Positions 40,511-53,932 of a stretch of DNA of 64,000 nucleotides are shown here, piece after piece. Origin of the DNA: Proteromonas lacertae. Taxonomy: Eukaryota; Sar; Bigyra; Opalinata; Proteromonadidae. The translations under genes were made by a program, and so were the position numbers. The stretch is from NCBI GenBank assembly GCA_002245135.1, contig NGBS01000015.1, positions 89,505 to 153,504 of the forward strand, written 5' to 3'. Below the pieces are notes generated by a model. It was not told where the DNA came from and ran no database searches. It saw only the letters and a program-made list of their open reading frames with translations. Within the stretch, counting starts at the first letter, position 1. The number at the start of each line of letters is the position of its first letter.

Positions 40511-43500
40511 ATGAAATATAAATTTATTGTAGTGTATTTCCTTCTAGTAATATTTGTTACCCCTTTTAACATCACTGCAGAAGAAACTGAGGTAAAGAGA
40601 GAGTTAATTGAAAGTGATAGTGATGATGGAGGTCATCTCACTACAATTGTTAATGCAAGATCTAAAGCTAATTATAATTTTGCAAGTAATAATGCTCCAA
40701 AGATATCTGTTCGTCTTTATGAAAAATTACCAAGTGGTGTTACAATAAAGATTGGTGCTTTGAATGATGATGGTTCAGTAATTGCAAATAGTTATAAACC
40801 CATATCTGTAACAGCATTAGACCCTCAAGTTATTATCGTCATACCTTCAGTTAAAGCTGTGATTACAATAACTACTGGTTATGATTCAACAAATTTATTT
40901 ACATTACAATGGAATCTTCTTTATTGTGAAGATAACGAATGGAGTAAAAGTAAAACAGAAGGTGTTTGTGAAGTATGTTCTACAGGAGTGGCAAATGATG
41001 ACGATAATTATTTGAATATTTGTCCATGTAATCCAAACACTCACTATTTCAATACTGATAATAAGAAATGTGAAGAATGTCCATTTGGTACATTTCGACC
41101 AAAAGGTTCAAAGAAATGCTTAAGTCGAATTCCAATCGATGTAAATTTCATGTATTTAGGACTTAGTTTATTGAATGAAAATAGTTTATCTCCGATATAT
41201 GTAGAAACTTCCAAGTTATTAAATTACGATTTAAATTTTGTATCTTCTGATCGAATTGGTAAGAGTATGATATCTTATAATTCCTGGTGTCAAGATGTAT
41301 TAAATGTAAATGTTGAACATGAATATAATAGAAATTGGTGTAAGGATGGTAATGGATATGATTTGAATTATGTAAATAATGCAATCGGTAAATATGTGAA
41401 TGAAGATCCAACTGAATTTTATTATGAATTTACTGAAAGAAGTTTAAATGAGTTGAATCAAAGATATCGATTATATATAATAATATGTAAAGATAATTTG
41501 CCTGAAGTATTAGATTATAGTGGAATTCGTTTTAGAGATGGTGGATTTTATGATTATAATGATGATTATCGAAATCATTTATTAATAATCAATACAGGTA
41601 ATGTCAACTATGATTTAAGTAATTATCGAAACATCGAAATACATAATATAGGAAATGATAATAAAGAAACAATAATGAAGATAATAAAAGAAAGAATAGC
41701 TGGAATTAAATTTGCAGAAGGTAAATTACCTAGTCCATGTGGTCGAAATACTCGTTACGAGAATAATGAATGTATAGCATGTGATTTGAGTGAATATAGT
41801 TATGCTGGTAGTTATAAATGCTCAAAATGTGAAGGTGGTGTTAATTGTGATTCAACAAGTCGTTTAAAAGCCAATTTTTTGTGAATAGTGAAGGTCAATT
41901 AACAAAGAATGTGAGAAGCAATGAAGAACATCGAATCGAAATTCCTTCAAATAATGCCTAAATATATAAATTTCCAAAAGAATATAAGAGAAACTGATGA
42001 TATAAACTTATATTTAGCAAATAGTTTATATTTATATTCAAGTGCTTTGGCTCATAAAACAATTGATAGAAGTGTAACCAGTTGGCAAAAATTTGAGTTG
42101 AAAGAGAATGAATATCATTCAATAGTAATAATAACATCCAATTATTATGGTAGTATTAATCAAAATTTCCGTTGGAGTTTACAATGGTGTGAAGTAGGAT
42201 CTTGGAGTCCAAATCAAAATCGAAATAACTGTGAAGTATGTTCTACAGGAGTAACCAATGAAGATGATAATTATTTGAATATTTGTCCATGTAATCCAAA
42301 CACTCACTATTTCAATACTGATAATAAGAAATGTGAAGAATGTCCATTTGGTACATTTCGACCAAAAGGTTCAAAGAAATGCTATAAGTCGAATTCCAAT
42401 CGATGTAAATTTCATGTATTTAGGACTTAGTTTATTGAATGAAAATAGTTTATCTCCGATATATGTAGAAACTTCCAAGTTATTAAATTACGATTTAAAT
42501 TTTGTATCTTCTGATCGAATTGGTAAGAGTATGATATCTTATAATTCCTGGTGTCAAGATGTATTAAATGTAAATGTTGAAACATGAATATAATAGAAAT
42601 TGGTGTAAGGATGGTAATGGATATGATTTGAATTATGTAAATAATGCAATCGTAAATTATGTGATATGAAGCTATCCAGACTGAATTTTATTATGAATTT
42701 ACTGAAAGAAGTTTAAATGAGTTGAATCAAAGATATCGATTATATATAATAATATGTAAAGATAATTTGCCTGAAGTATTAGATTATAGTGGAATTCGTT
42801 TTAGAGATGGTGGATTTTATGATTATAATGATGATTATCGAAATCATTTATTAATAATCAATACAGGTAATGTCAACTATGATTTAAGTAATTATCGAAA
42901 CATCGAAATACATAATATAGGAAATGATAATAAAGAAACAATAATGGAGATAATAAAAGAAAGAATAGCTGGAATTAAATTTGCAGAAGGTAAATTACCT
43001 AGTCCATGTGGTCGAAATACTCGTTACGAGAATAATGAATGTATAGCATGTGATTTGAGTGAATATAGTTATGCTGGTAGTTATAAATGCTCAAAATGTG
43101 AAGGTGGTGTTAATTGTGATTCAACAAGTCGTTTAAAACCATTTTTTGTGAATAGTGAAGGTCAATTAACAAAGAATGTGAGAAGCAATGAAGAACATCG
43201 AATCGAAATTCCTTCAAATAATGCCTAAATATTTAAATTTCCAAAAGAATATAAGAGAAACTGATGATATAAACTTATATTTAGCAAATAGTTTATATTT
43301 ATATTCAAGTGCTTTGGCTCATAAAACAATTGATAGAAGTGTAACCAGTTGGCAAAAATTTGAGTTGAAAGAGAATGAATATCATTCAATAGTAATAATA
43401 ACATCCAATTATTATGGTAGTATTAATCAAAATTTCCGTTGGAGTTTACAATGGTGTGAAGTAGGATCTTGGAGTCCAAATCAAAATCGAAATAATTGTG

Positions 43501-46500
43501 AAGTATGTTCTACAGGAGTAACCAATGAAGATGATAATTATTTGAATATTTGTCCATGTAATCCAAACACTCACTATTTCAATACTGATAATAAGAAATG
43601 TGAAGAATGTCCAATTGGTACATTTCGACCACATATGCTTTAAAATGTAGTTATACTCCTGATGTACTGACTAGTTTATCTACAACTTATATCAACTCAT
43701 TATTTAGTTTCAGCAAATATTCAATGATGATGTATTCTATGAAGAAGATTTTATTCAAATCAATAAATACATTTTCATTTTCTGTTTTATCAGATTATCA
43801 AATTGATCAAATTAAATCTAATCCCAGTTTTATTATTTATTCAAAATTACCTCAATCTTCATTGAATCAATTGACTGGAATGTTTTTAACTCATATTAAT
43901 AACAAATATACTCTATCAACATATCCATTTGTTAAACTCTATTCAACTGATGAAAACAAGTTTGATTATTCATATATTAATATTGGTGTATATTTATCAA
44001 TTGATGATTCAATTCCAATAATAAAAGAATGTGTAAATATCAATAAAAACTCAAATGATTTTACCAAAACAATAGTTTCCAATAATGTATTTTTGATATT
44101 TGTTACTTTAAATAAAGAAAAAGAGATTGTTTCAAATGAGATAGAAAATCTATTAAGTTGTATTTATGGAATAGTAATAACAAAAAGTGAAATAGATGAA
44201 TCATTGAAAATGATTTCTTCAATTTCTCCTTCTCTTCAACCTGATAATCCATTTCTATCACCCAAAATCTTCCAATATTGAATCATGTAGATCTGAAGTA
44301 CTTTCTTCAGTGTATAACACCTATTTTACAATTCCTAAAACCTGCTTTCTAAAAGACACTCAAGAGAAAGTATATGGAAGAATAATCTCTCCATTAAATG
44401 GATTAATAGTCAGTGTAAATGAAAATAATGGATTTGAATTAATATGTAAAGATGAAGAATGTATAGGTTTAAATGTATTAACCTTAGTTGGTCAAAATGG
44501 AGTTGAATTAAACAAACATACAATCGAAATAACAATAAGTAAAACTTCATCAATTCCTCGTTTTAATCGAAAATACTCAAAGAAAATCGATATTGGTATA
44601 AAATATGATTTAGAATTATCTGAATATCTCTTATCAAAATATTATCCATTAAATGTAAAGATATTAAAAGAGAATGATATATGTGATAAATATGTATATT
44701 TATTAAATCAAAGAATGTATATTGAATGGACAAATCCTACAGATATAGAATCTTGTATAATGAGTTTATCAATAAAATTCCAAGATTCAATTTCCACAGT
44801 TGAATTATCAATATCTCCAAATATTGAAACAATTGAACTATATGATGATTTACAATTCTATTATGAGAATAATGCTTATAAAATCGATTTGACATGTGAT
44901 GACTATAAAGCATTAAGTGATTCTCAACCAATAGAATCTATGAAAAATGAAACTGGATTTTACTATTTACCTCCTGAATTAGAAGTATTAACAATTCATG
45001 AAGCAATGATAATTTGTTATTTAGATGATGAAGTAAAATTCTATGGATATGAATATTTATATTTAAGTGGAGAAATGATATTTCCAAATCAACTATCAAT
45101 ATTGAACATACTTCCAGAATCTTATCAATATGAATTTAATAACAAACCATCAACATTAATCAAAGTGAATGAAATACAAAATAATCATATTCTTATTAGT
45201 CGAATCACAGTTGGAGATAAATCAACCAAATTCATTTTATGTTCTTATTTGAATGAAAATTATATGGGATGTAATTATAATTTAGAATCTTATTTATCAG
45301 ATAGTTCAAATGAAGGAACATTATTAGTTCATGAAATTGAAGATAATCCAACATCAAAGATTATATTTTATGATGAATGTGTGAATAATTGCAATCATGG
45401 AAGTTGTATATTTGGAGAATGTGTATGTATGAAAGGATGGAAGAATGCTGATTGTAACAGTGAATTTATCTCTCCAATATTTAAGAATGATGTAAAGATA
45501 ATTGAATGTGAAGAGAATAAGAAATGTTCATTTAAAAATCCAATTGTTATTGAAAATAGTAATGTGTTTAAAGATATATCTTACTCAATATCAAAACCAT
45601 TCAAATATGAAAAAGACAGCAATTCATTTATATCCTCTGTGATAATAACAAATTTAGTTGATATTCGAAATATAAGAATCTCAATCAAAACAGATAATGA
45701 GATAAACTCATTTGAAGTTGAGATAAAACTAATACTTAAAATCAAGCCGGAGTTGAAATTATCTGATTATTTAGAATGTAAAACAAAGACAGATTCATAT
45801 ATATCTTCATCCAACATATTCAAAATATCAAATGAAAATAAAATGAAATTAATGATAGAAAAGAAATGTGAAAATGAGAAGAAAGGAAGAAAAATGATAA
45901 TAAAAGAAAATTCCTTTTCAATATCTGAAATATCCAAATCAGATTGTATTTACACATTATCTAATCCAAATTCTGTTGATTTAAAGTCGTCTTACAATCT
46001 GAAAGGAAATAGAATATATTTTGATTCTTCAAATATTTATCAAAATCCAAACTGTATAGATTCTGATAAATGTGAGATTAATTTCACAATCCATAAATCT
46101 TGTTTAATTTCCTCAATAGAATTACCAAATATTAATGGATTGAAGTTAAGTCAAAACAAAACTAATGAAAATGAGATAGAAATAACAATAGAATGTGATA
46201 AAGAATCTTCAAATGATAATAGAATAAATGAATATGAAATAGAGATAAAAGAATTCGGAATAACAATCCCAATATCATTTGATTATCGAGAATATAATAT
46301 AAAATCAAATAAAGATGGATATTCCATATCATTAATGAGAGATGAATGTGTAATGAAATCCATTGAAATATCTTTTCATATTCCATACTCAGTGTTATTA
46401 ATAATAGAATCAGATTCTTCATCAATAACTCCAATCAACAAAAACATGACCTTATATTCGAAAGACTATTTAAATGAATTGTCATATTCAATTCCATTAA

Positions 46501-49500
46501 AAATCTGTATAAATGAGAATGAGAATGTAAAATTAAAAATATCCAGTTATTCATCAAAAGAAGAATTCTCAAAAACAATTGAAATTCCATTTGATTTAAG
46601 TGTATTAAATAATGATAATGATAAAATAACATTGAAAATAAAATGTTTTGATGAAATTAGTTTAATCAACAAAATAGAAAACGATGTTGGTTTTCAAGTA
46701 GAATTTCAATCATCAATAAATAATTATATAAAAGAATCAAATGGAGAATCAATTATTATGTCAATTGAAAGAGGCGATTATTCCATGATAATAACTCCCA
46801 AAGATAATATGAGAGAATCTGTTATATCATTCCATCATTTGGTAAAAAATGAAGAAGAATTATATATCTATTTACCATATCCAAATATAATAATGAGTTG
46901 GTATTTGAATGAAACAAAAGAAATTGAAGAGAGTAATAGAATAATGAATAGAATAGAATATATAAAATCGTTAGAAGAAGCAATAATAGTGATAAGTCCA
47001 TCAATAATAAATCTAAAAGAGATAAAAGAAAAAGAGATTGAAAGAATGGAATTTGTAATTCGAAATATAGGTAAAGGAAAAGCTTATAGTATAAAGCATT
47101 TATTACCAAAAGTGATCGATAATTATTACTTTCTATGTGAAGATAATCCAATAATTCAAATGTTAAATCCATCTCAATCTACAATAATCGAATATAAAAT
47201 AACCAAATTATATGAAAAAGAGAATGAAGAAATATATTGTAATTCCTATAAAATTGAATATGAGAATGATATAATTCCATCAGTAATATCAATGAAATAT
47301 CCAATAATCGAAAATGAAAGTTGTATAGATTCTTTGAGAACCTCAATTCCATCTTATTCCAAACAAATATTTGATGAATCACTATTCTTGAATAAAGAAA
47401 TTAATTCAATCAAAACTCCAATAATTTATGAGAATTATATAAATGTTGATAGTTTTGATGATTTAAATGGAGAAAAATCCAGAATAAGCCATATATTCCT
47501 AATTGAAAAAGAGAACTTATGTAAGAAAAGAAATTTGAAATGTGAAGAAAAAGAAATAAAAAATGATGATATATTATTAATATCTAAAGAAAGTACAAAC
47601 CAACTATTTGAAGATTATAATGGAATATTATCATTATATTATTCAATGAGTGATGAAAGAGTAGGATATTATTTAGAATTTGAATCATATAAAGAAATCA
47701 ATCCAATTGAACTATTTAAAATAATCTTATCTTCATCTTCTTATGGAAATAGTAAAATATTAATAACAAATCATATAAATGAAATATCAAAAATAATGAT
47801 GAATTGTATGATGAATTCAGAAAGAATAATTGGATTTATTGAAAACATCCTAAGCAAAAGAGAAATAATCGAAATAAGAGATTTAAATGATAATTTGATG
47901 GATTTATCCTTCTCATCATGTAAATTGAAAAGTGAATGTTTATCTAATTACTTGTTTGTAGTGAATATTCCATATTATATTCAGTATTATTTATTGAAAA
48001 GTGATAAATATGAATATTCCGAAGAATTCTATTCCAAACTATCTGAATATATTTCTACATCTAATAATTATCCAATTTCTACTTTAACATTATCTGAAGA
48101 AGAAGAATTATTGAAATTAATCTCTGAAAAGAGTAAGAAAGAAGTTAAAGTGATATTAGATAATCTTAATCAAGAAATAACAAATCTATTAAACCCAAAT
48201 TCTGAAATTTCAATACTGATGAAAAGATTAAGTAATTTCATATTACATTTCATGATAGATTATAATGAAAAGTATCCATCAGCTGAATCTAGTTATTATT
48301 ATGATTTATTGATAGAAAAAATATCAATTAAAGACTATGAGATAAATGAATGTGGAGGAATAATTCCAATGATAAAAGAGAATCCAAAGAATTCCAATTC
48401 CTATTCAATATCATTTTCAATCTTCATACCAAATATTGATGTAATACCAAAGATTCATCCTCAAATATCCTATTCTTGTGATAAAGATAATAATATTGAA
48501 TTAATATTAACTCAAGTGAATGAAGATATAATATCAAATATTGATGATTATATATTTGAAAGTAATAGAAGATATACCTTTGTTTATTCATTCTCAACAA
48601 ATGAAAGGATAGAAGAAAATGTGAAATGTGAAATAAAAGGCTCAATGAGTTTATCTGAAGAAAATGAAGAATATTATTATTACATTCCAATAATAAACAA
48701 ATCAATAGAAATGAAGAAAGAATCTTATGAATTAGAAATAAAGAATTATATATTGAACATAAATAGAGAAGAATATGATTCATTTAATAATCCAATGAAA
48801 AATAAAATAATTGAAAGAATCGATAATATTGGAGAAGGTAAAAGTGGATCTATCTGTTTACCAAATAAGATGATATATATAAATGATAATAATGATATTT
48901 ATAACTATAAAGTAGAATCAAATAAAGAATTGAGAATCTCAAATGATGGAATTTGTATAAATGGAATAGAAAGTAATAATCATGTTGATATAATCTACAC
49001 AGTCAATTCCAATTCTTCAGAATCAATAAGAATAGAATCAATGTATGAATCTAATATAATAAAACCCAATATAGTGAATATATTATACAGTAATAATGAA
49101 AATGATGTTTATTATGACAATTATGAAGATGAAATAATAGTAATGAAAGAGAATAATGAAAATTGGAAAATCTGTAATAATAGAGTATTACCAAACAGTT
49201 GTTCTGCTTATTTATCTCCGAAATACAATCAGATAATACTAAATCCAAATATAATATTCGAATCTGAGAATATTTATGAAGTAGAATCATATAAAATAAT
49301 ATCCAAACCATTTGAAAATGATATGAAAAAAGTGATAATGAAGATAAAGACATTAATTCCAAGAGATCATATAATTCTATCAATATCTTATTGTGAAAAG
49401 AAAGTGAAATATTGGAGACAACCTGAATTATATATTTATGATTATATTTATATATATATTGATGAATATGATAAAGAGTGTTCTGAAGTGAAAATGAGAG

Positions 49501-49997
49501 TATTTAATCCCAAATCCAAATTTGAAATTCAACCTCCAACATTAAACAACAATAAAGAAGAGAATACTCAATACAAAATCTCATCAAATAATGAGTTAAA
49601 ATTATCAATAAATCCTCCATTGAATATAACAAAATATATAATCTTTATAAAATCTGGAGATAATGAAAAAGACTCTTTAATAGTAGAAATAGATGAAAAG
49701 AATAAAGATTCATTATCAATAAAAAGTAATTTCGCAACTTGTAAAGTATATTCAATTGATATATTTGGTGTAAATGAGAGAGAAGAAAAATCATTCTATC
49801 CATTAAATATAAATGCAAAAAGTGAATGTGGAAAGAAGAAATCCAGCAATGGTGGAGCAATTGCAGCAGGAATAATTATTCCTTTGGTAGTGATTGGAAT
49901 AGGAATTGGAGTTGGAATTTGGTATTGGAGAAAAAGAAAGACTGTAGCAGTTACACCAATAGGAATTGAAATGATTGAAGTATCTACAAAACATTAA
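40511..49997 (+). CDS. Giant type I surface protein with internal tandem repeat
   Basis: About 3,100 residues. ATG at 40511 gives a signal peptide (MKYKFIVVYFLLVIFVTPFN); an upstream in-frame ATG at 40433 is less likely. Cys-rich TNFR/GCC2-like modules follow (CEVCSTG...CPCNP...CEECPFGTFRPKGSKKC, and CGRNTRYENNECIACD). The module is tandemly repeated (40967-42229, 42230-43496, partial to 43640). Downstream are an EGF-like domain (CNHGSCIFGECVCMKGWKN near 45395) and long Ig-like or CARDB-like beta regions (VIRNIGKGKAYSIKHL). A C-terminal membrane span (AAGIIIPLVVIGIGIGVGIW) and a short basic tail (WRKRKTVAV) end it. The 5.7-kb final frame is unbroken, but frames break within the repeat and at 43640 and 44279. 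It has no introns that I can see. Role in adhesion or recognition is inference. Confidence 0.75.
40967..43640 (+). repeat. 1.26-kb direct tandem repeat inside the surface-protein gene
   Basis: Two nearly identical units (40967-42229 and 42230-43496) and a partial third (43497-43640). They begin at TGTGAAGTATGTTC in each case. Unit 2 carries several small insertions and deletions relative to unit 1, mainly near 42385, 42580 and 42650-42680. Both junction segments carry the same TAA (41959-41961 and 43226-43228) after PSNNA, with the frame resuming one base later. High identity suggests recent duplication, or an assembly fault at a repeat. Confidence 0.9.
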
Positions 49998-50109
49998 TCA
50001 ATCTCTTATTATTATTATTATTATTAATATATCAAAATTGTTTTTGTTGTATATAATATTATGAAAAAGATTAATAATATGAAATATATGTTTATAATTA
50101 TTCAAAAAT

Positions 50110-53100
50110 CTATTCCTCAGATTCTGTATTTTCTAAATTACCCAAAAACTCTTCAACTGTTTTAACTACATTTTCATACTCATTATCTTCTTTTTCTTCT
50201 TCTTCAACTTTATAAATTGTTATCCACAACACACCTGGCTGCATTCTGATTCTGTTAAGACGATTAAAATCAATTGAAGTTTCTTTATTCATATAAATAC
50301 CTTCATTTCCATTTCCATTCATTATACTCCAACTATTTAATCCAATTTTCATCATTATTTTACTCAATTCATTGTGGAAGAAATCTATACACAAATCGCT
50401 TTTCAATTCCATAATTAAGTAAATATATGCATTTATCTCACCTTTTATTTCATATTTAATTTCTCTTTCACTTAAATAACTTTGAATCAATAACAATAGA
50501 GTATCAAATTTTCTTTCATTTTCATTGTTCTTTTCATTGTTATTATTGTTGTTATAAGATTGAAAAGAAGAAGAAGAAGAATATGATGGAGAAGTTATAT
50601 TTGTTTTAACAACTGGGAATTTAAACTGGAATTCAACAGTAACAGTCTCTTTTAAATCATCAAATAGCAATTTTTCTCTATCAGTAATTCTTGGATAACT
50701 ATTCAAAGAAAAAAGTAATAATTTAAAATATACAATAACGAACAACCGTTTATCAATATCTCATCACATTTATTACTTATTTCTTTTTCATTCTTATTCT
50801 TCATATCTTTTTCTAACTTCAATATCAAATTCAATAGCTTTTTACTAATTTCATCATTTTCTATATACTCATTCAAATTCGTATGTGAATATATCAATCT
50901 ACGAATATTTGCATTAATAATTTCTAATATTCCCATTATCATTCTATTATTATCATGATTATTAGATATTAATATATTCAACAACTCATATAATTGATAG
51001 AATGTATGTGATGAACATTCAATAGAATAACTTTCTTCTAAACTGCAACTATCATTGCTTCTACCATCTATTTGATATTTTGAACTCATTTTCTTTATTT
51101 CATTTATACATAATTTCTCTATTAATAAACAGATTTCTTTAGCAATATCTTCATACTAAATAATAATAATAATAATAAAAAGAAATATAAAATAATTAAA
51201 ATATACATTTGTTGGAGCAGTCTGTTCATATTGGGCATATATTTTCAATATACTTTTATCTTTCATTTCATATATGCATGGATCAATAAACAAAACATCG
51301 CAATTACTAGTAGAACTACCTTTATTAACCACTTCAAACTTTATTCTTTCAATTGAAGGGAATAAAGACACTTGACAATAATGATAAACTCCTATTTCTT
51401 GTATTGAAGGAGATGTATATAATAATATATCATCATTTCCATAGACTTTTAATTTAATATCAAAGTTTTTATTTTTACCAACATCATCATTTAAAGCTAA
51501 TTTCAAACTTAATCTATAGTATTTAGTCTTTTCAATATCATAAGAAACACTACATTCCTTTTCACCTTCCATTGATAAAGATATAAATTGTTGAATTGAA
51601 TTACCATTAAAACAAGTATTTTCACTACTTAATAACTTTCCTTTTATATATTTAATTTTCATTTCATTCATTCTATGTATTATAGAACCATCATCATGTC
51701 TATTTTCTTTATCCAAAGTCTCAATATTTATTAATTCAATAGCTCTTCCACTACCATAAAATGAAACTGCAGGATAAATAATACCTGTGACATCTTCAAA
51801 ATAACCATTCATCTCTTTATCATTCAAATATAGATGTAATTCATGTAAATTACAGTTTAAATCAAATCTTACTACATCACCTTGATGAACTTTCTCTGCC
51901 TTTTCACTTAATACACTTCCTTTACTGTATAATTGACCATTATAAGCTCTCCACATCCACAATTGCGGACTTGTACTATATTCACTGTTTAATACTGGAG
52001 CTATTGCAGCTCCAAAACAACTCATTTCATCTCCATTTTTATCTTCGATTATTTTGAATGACCAAGTATGACGACCTGTTTCACAAGGATAATCAATAAG
52101 CGCATGCTAATAATATAAATATATAAAATGTAATATACATGTTTATTTTCATTAGAACATCTCGCTACTCTTCCTCTTCTCTCAATAGTAATTCCACTAG
52201 AACATAATTCTTGTTTAAAAACAGCTGTTTTTCTCGGTTCATTATTACTATCACTTGAACTATTCAATGATAAAAGTGTCTGTGAGAATTCTATTAATTC
52301 TTTTTGCCAATATTTCGCTGTATCTTCATCAAATAATGAGTTATGATCAACATTGTTTAGAAATACATTCATTACTGATAATATGATAGATAATGAACTA
52401 CTTCTTAAGGCCAATGTCTATATAATAATAATAATAATAATAATACATATAATGTTTTAATTGCTTCATTTCTAACTTCTTTCTTTGTTGTTTTTGTACA
52501 TTTCACTAACCAATTGCTTAAGTCTTTTAATACTTCAAATGAATCAGTATAACTATTAATAGATTAAACAAAATATATACATTGTTTGAGATTCAGGTGT
52601 ATATAGTTTAATACTATCAATTGAATGACATTTACTCTTTTGATAACCGAATAACAACAAACGAATTTTATTGGTCAAAAATGGCTCAATTAAAATATGT
52701 TTAGATTGTAACCCATCTATTTTTATAAATCCAACGGATCTATATTTTTTATCTTCTTCACTTTCTATAACTATATAATCTGGACTACAATTATTGCTAA
52801 AACTAATCTCAATCTCACTGATGTATATTTCCTTTGAAAATGACACTCCCCAGAAACTACATTCATTATCATTGTTTTTGGTTGAAGTCCATTCATCTGG
52901 TTCACTTGCAAGTGCAAATTGTGGTTTCTTTGAACAATCACTTGAAAAACAAAGCTCTGGGTTGATATTGATTTCTTTTCCAGGTGGAATCTATATATTT
53001 TATAATATTATAGTAATTACGTGATAAGGTGACCAATCTGTAAACAAACAATTAGGTGGTAAAGTATTAATTATATTTGAAACAGTCTCAACTGGTTTTA

Positions 53101-53283
53101 CAAGGGCAGATGGTTCTATATCTGCAAAATTTTCAAGTAAAGCAGATAGAGTCTTTAAACCAAGTTCTCTCAGATTGCCTGAGTTTTCTGATGAAACCTA
53201 TACGTATTTAGATAACTATAATTGTATACTACCGTTTTACCAACATTATATTTGCTTAATGTCTTCTCGTAATCTTCTTCCAT
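50110..53283 (-). CDS. SPRY-domain protein with disc-like N-terminal domain
   Basis: About 900 residues, many short introns, family not named. The N-terminus is MEEDYEKTLSKYNVGKTV. A lectin- or discoidin-like domain may lie at CSFWGVSFSKEIYISEIEIS. A SPRY-type domain is supported by RHTWSFKIIED, GAAIAPVLNSEYSTSP, WMWRAYNGQLYSKGS, QGDVVRFDLNCNLHELHLYL and IYPAVSFYGSGRAIELINI. SPRY domains bind peptides and occur in ubiquitin ligase adaptors and in large HECT or ZZ proteins. No RING, HECT or other catalytic domain is visible here. The C-terminal part is acidic (VEEEEKEDNEYENVV). It is divergent from CTF8 across 53 bp. Confidence 0.6.
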
Positions 53284-53336
53284 TCAATCAAAAAAACCAA
53301 AAAGCTTGAGTGTATGTTTGAAAAGAAATATTCTTA

Positions 53337-53805
53337 ATGAATGTTGTAGTGAAATGCCCTTCCCAATGGAAAGAAATTTTGTCTTCTCAAGAGAACAATA
53401 GTGAATATGATGTAAGGTTGTAATTCTTATGAAATAGTGGATACTTATAGAACTTCAAGGAGTTGTGGAGTTTAAAAATGGCCAAAATGCTCAATTAGAG
53501 AAATTAGGTACTTTACAGATTGAAAATGTATTATATTTTATCATTTTATATAGAATACTCCTGTTTTAATAATAGGAACTCATAAAATGGTTGGTAAAAT
53601 CGAGAATTTGTCAAAACCATTGGCAGGTATATTTATATTCTATATACTTCTGTAGTAATAGAAAAGATAAATGAAAATGATAATAATGGTATGTAATTTT
53701 GTTATTAATATCTATATAGAGGAAATAAATATAAATGCAATTATCAAAAAGAGGATAATATTCTTTTCAAGACCAGAACCAATCATTCTTTCTAAAACCA
53801 AATAA
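53337..53805 (+). CDS. CHTF8: Chromosome transmission fidelity protein 8 (CTF8)
   Basis: Small subunit of the CTF18-DCC1-CTF8 clamp loader, which acts with PCNA in DNA replication and sister-chromatid cohesion. Four short introns split a protein of about 115 residues: MNVVVKCPSQWKEILSSQEN, LQGVVEFKNGQNAQLEKLGT, NTPVLIIGTHKMVGKIENLS and the C-terminal NAIIKKRIIFSRPEPI. LQG-hydrophobic, LIIGxHxxxGKxxxLxKP and I+RKLLF+xRPxPI are the family marks. ATG at 53337 is needed to enter the frame. Because exons are so short, simple open-frame scans miss this gene. Confidence 0.85.
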
Positions 53806-53907
53806 CTACAAGTATATTCCTATAATGTTCGTGATTTTTTCATTAATATATAATTATTTTTTTATAATTTTTTCTTATTCATGTTTTAAAATTAATAACT
53901 GAAAAAT

Positions 53908-53926
53908 AAAACGACTATATTTTCAT
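53908..53926 (+). promoter_or_regulatory. Promoter-like motif upstream of pseudokinase-LRR gene 3
   Basis: AAAACGACTATATTTTCAT, 6 bp before the ATG at 53933. Spacing and sequence match the element of family member 1. Confidence 0.45.
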
Positions 53927-53932
53927 CTAAAA

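Noticed and set aside
40511-44281. Surface-protein repeats as an inserted mobile element
   Set aside because: No terminal repeats, target-site duplication, transposase or reverse transcriptase; the repeat encodes modules of the same protein.
46162-49860. Several hydrophobic minus-strand frames under the giant surface gene
   Set aside because: They mirror the codon composition of the long plus-strand frame and have no family features.
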